In this document: positions 62,443 through 64,000 of the stretch, piece after piece
How positions within the stretch are numbered: the first letter of the stretch is position 1
How the letters are laid out: the number at the start of each line of letters is the position of its first letter
Assembly (NCBI RefSeq): GCF_001667505.1
Contig: NZ_LZHZ01000008.1
Location: forward strand, 17,175 to 81,174
Source: Mycobacterium sp. ACS1612
GTDB lineage: Bacteria > Actinomycetota > Actinomycetes > Mycobacteriales > Mycobacteriaceae
DNA: 64,000 nt
Direction of reading: 5' to 3'
Program-made: the position numbers and the translations under genes
Notes under the pieces: generated by a model
Database searches by the model: none
What the model was told of the DNA's origin: nothing
What the model saw: only the letters and a program-made list of their open reading frames with translations

Positions 62443-62464
62443 GCTAGCATGCTAGCAAGCTAGC
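62443..62464. promoter_or_regulatory. Three GCTAGC repeats, likely RHH operator
   Basis: GCTAGC occurs at 62443-62448, 62451-62456 and 62459-62464; the first two form the perfect 14-bp palindrome GCTAGCATGCTAGC. Even 8-bp spacing is what tandem RHH dimers need. It overlaps the end of the NHL gene. Confidence 0.65.
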
Positions 62465-63347
62465 TGGAGCGTATCGGCAGTTCGAGCACTCGGAAGTTCC
62501 CGCTGTCCATCACGTAGACCGCGCCGGAGCCGCCGACCGCCACCGCCGAGGGCTTGTCGAGGCCGGTGAACGGCAGCACGGTCGGCCTATCGGCGCCCCG
62601 GGGTAGCTCCAGCACGCGGTTCGCGCGGTAGTCCGAGACGTAGACGTTGCCGGCGGCGTCCACCGCGACGGCAGTCGGTTGGGTGAGGGCGCCGAACGGA
62701 AGCACCGTCGGGGTCGTGGCGCCTGCCGACAGCTTCAGTACGCGCTTGGCCTTCGAGTCGCTGACGTAGGCGTTTCCGTCCGCGTCCACCGCGACGCCGG
62801 AAACCTCGCCGAGGTCGGTGAACGGAAGGGCAGCCGGGGCGCTTGCGCCAGGTGTCAACCGCAACACCCGATCGGTGCCCATGTCCGCGACGTAGACGTT
62901 GTCGGCAGCATCCACTGCCACCCCGGCGATCTGGTCCAGACTTGTGAACGGCAGTGTGATCGGATTGCGCACTGGCGGTGCGAGTTTCACCACTCGGTGG
63001 TGGTAACCGTCGGTGACGTAGAGGTTGCTCTGGTTGTCGACCGCGACGTCGGTCGGCTGGCCGATCTGGTCGAAGGCCAACGGGCTTGGCCGATCCGCAC
63101 CTGCAGTCTGCTTCCAGACCTGGCCGTACTTCGAGTCGAGCACGTAGATGTTGGACGTGCCGTCCACCGCCAAACCCGCTGGGTGGTTGATGAAGTTGCC
63201 GAAGGGCAGCACCACCTGAGGTGCATATGCCGGCGGGGGAGGGGGCGCGGCCTGGCGGCTGGGCGTGGCCCCACAACTCGCCATGAACAGCGGTGTCGCG
63301 CTGAGCGCCGCCGCCACGGCGAGCCTCAGGCGGTGGGCGGATAGCAT
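62460..63347 (-). CDS. NHL-repeat beta-propeller lipoprotein (PknD sensor-like)
   Basis: A 295-residue lipoprotein with lipobox FMASC and a Pro-rich linker, then six NHL blades each with the V(A)VDxxGNxYVxD pattern (for example GVAVDADGNAYVSDSKAKRVL). It resembles the extracellular propeller of PknD but has no kinase or span. It may bind ligands or proteins in the cell envelope. ATG at 63347; a GTG five codons earlier is possible. It overlaps the previous gene by 22 bases. Confidence 0.85.
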   Translation of the reverse strand: MLSAHRLRLAVAAALSATPLFMASCGATPSRQAAPPPPPAYAPQVVLPFGNFINHPAGLAVDGTSNIYVLDSKYGQVWKQTAGADRPSPLAFDQIGQPTDVAVDNQSNLYVTDGYHHRVVKLAPPVRNPITLPFTSLDQIAGVAVDAADNVYVADMGTDRVLRLTPGASAPAALPFTDLGEVSGVAVDADGNAYVSDSKAKRVLKLSAGATTPTVLPFGALTQPTAVAVDAAGNVYVSDYRANRVLELPRGADRPTVLPFTGLDKPSAVAVGGSGAVYVMDSGNFRVLELPIRSS

Positions 63348-63793
63348 TTGCCCGCCGGCCACTGCCAGACGTCACGAACGGACTGTGGGATCGGGCACGG
63401 AGCTTGACCCGCGGGTATGGGCCCGAAGCCGGCGGCGGTCGGAACCCACGTCGCTCCCGGATCGCCGGCTTTGCGGAACATCATGTAGCTGTTCTGGTCC
63501 TGCAGATTGATAGCGGCCTCCTCGGTCTTTGCGCCGTCCAATTTCGCAGCCGCGTAATACACGTCGCCCTCGGGCACATATGCGTAGAAGGACTTTCCGG
63601 GCCGCAAACCGGTGAACTCCGACGCCGGATGCCCGGTGAGGACCGCACCTGCTTGGACCAGCTCGGCGCGAACATCGTCTGTCAGCGGCAGATTCACCGG
63701 ACCGTCGCCTGCCTGGGCGGGCGCCGCGAAACCGATCGTCGCCGCACCGGCGATCCACACCGCGCCCAGCATTGTGCTTGTCGTCTTCTTCAT
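63326..63793 (-). CDS. Secreted hypothetical protein
   Basis: A 155-residue protein with a signal peptide ending AQA (residue 28). The mature part has AELVQAGAVLTGHPASEFTGL, PGKSFYAYVPEGDVYYAAAKLD and two late cysteines (APCPIP, GKCYPP). No family is recognised; similar secreted proteins occur in mycobacteria. It is the first gene of a pair with the NHL lipoprotein. Confidence 0.75.
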   Translation of the reverse strand: MKKTTSTMLGAVWIAGAATIGFAAPAQAGDGPVNLPLTDDVRAELVQAGAVLTGHPASEFTGLRPGKSFYAYVPEGDVYYAAAKLDGAKTEEAAINLQDQNSYMMFRKAGDPGATWVPTAAGFGPIPAGQAPCPIPQSVRDVWQWPAGKCYPPTA

Positions 63794-63861
63794 GGCGTAG
63801 AGAGTGCGACAGACTGCTTGGAACTTTCTTGAAAAGACGCGAAAGGCCCCGCCACGCCGTG

Positions 63862-63886
63862 TGAAGTGGTCCCCGAAAGTTGGACC
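63862..63886. repeat. Terminal end of an IS3-family element
   Basis: TGAAGTGGTCCCCGAAAGTT and the next five bases lie 14 bases beyond the transposase stop, the place and composition expected of an IS3-type inverted repeat. The other end is outside the window. Confidence 0.6.
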
Positions 63887-63900
63887 CTGACGTAGGGAGC

Positions 63901-64000
63901 CTAAGCCGCGAGGGCCTGGGCCTGGTATTGGACCGGACTCAGGCCCTTGAGCTTTATTGAGATGCGTTCGTCGTTGTACCAGTGGATGTAGACGTCGAGT
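63901..64000 (-). mobile_element. IS3-family transposase, C-terminal fragment at the window edge
   Basis: The last 32 residues (YIHWYNDERISIKLKGLSP within a longer frame ending ALAA) match the C-terminus of IS3/IS150-type integrase domains (YxxWYNxxRxxxxLxGxSP). The gene continues beyond the window; whether the element is intact cannot be seen. Confidence 0.85.

Overview
The window is high-GC actinobacterial DNA that is almost certainly from a mycobacterium, probably an environmental or fast-growing Mycolicibacterium-type species. The evidence is a CYP136-type P450, a DinB2-type polymerase, a split class Ib ribonucleotide reductase (nrdHIE and nrdF), an MmpS/MmpL pair, and a gene order around 26.8-36.9 kb and 52.3-56.6 kb that follows, from memory, M. 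tuberculosis Rv3059 down to Rv3048c. Many starts are GTG and several genes look leaderless.

Region 1 (1-24.4 kb) is a large accessory catabolic and transport cluster. It holds a LigK-like aldolase, a LigJ-like hydratase, a Pht5-like protein, three paralogous Fe(III)-type lipoprotein solute-binding proteins with one double permease and one ATPase, an EntS-like MFS exporter, three divergent bicupins, a dienelactone hydrolase, an isochorismatase-fold protein, a class II aldolase, a 3-hydroxyisobutyrate dehydrogenase-like enzyme, a phthalate-dioxygenase-type Rieske oxygenase, a PanB-like protein and an alpha/beta hydrolase. Three chaperone-like or remodelling-like proteins sit among them: a Pch2/TRIP13-type AAA+ ATPase, an orphan EutA-like actin-fold reactivase, and a small protein resembling the nucleotide-binding half of FtsZ. 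A FadR-subfamily GntR regulator closes the cluster. A matching palindrome (consensus CTAATGGTNNNACCATTAG) recurs at six promoters, including the regulator's own. I infer one regulon for uptake and breakdown of an aromatic polycarboxylate or similar acid. This is the best candidate for an undescribed system.

Region 2 (24.4-36.9 kb) holds a Fic protein, a PAS-ANTAR regulator, a stand-alone LeuA regulatory domain, and then the conserved mycobacterial block cyp136, TetR, SDR, AAA ATPase, dinB2, TetR, FMN reductase, nrdH, nrdI, nrdE. Region 3 (36.9-52.2 kb) is about 15 kb that, by recalled comparison with M. tuberculosis, separates nrdE from the TetR-monooxygenase-nrdF block. It carries an MBL hydrolase, a sulfite-oxidase-type Mo enzyme, an HD protein, a GlxA regulator, a GMC oxidoreductase, a BBE-type FAD oxidase, MmpS/MmpL with a TetR, two tiny secreted Cys-rich paralogues, an OFA-type MFS with its 47-residue partner, and a geranylgeranyl-reductase-family flavoprotein. 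Region 4 (52.3-64 kb) resumes with TetR, a hypothetical protein, a Baeyer-Villiger-type monooxygenase and nrdF. It then has a DLH-like protein, a zinc-ribbon/cyclase/AAA/TPR protein, a YdeI-like protein, an RHH-VOC-methyltransferase operon, an NHL-propeller lipoprotein, a secreted protein and the end of an IS3-family element.

Supported regulatory signals include paired NrdR boxes 32 bp apart before both nrdH and nrdF, palindromic operators by the TetR genes, three tandem GCTAGC repeats before the RHH gene, and two strong terminator hairpins. I saw no rRNA, tRNA or CRISPR array.
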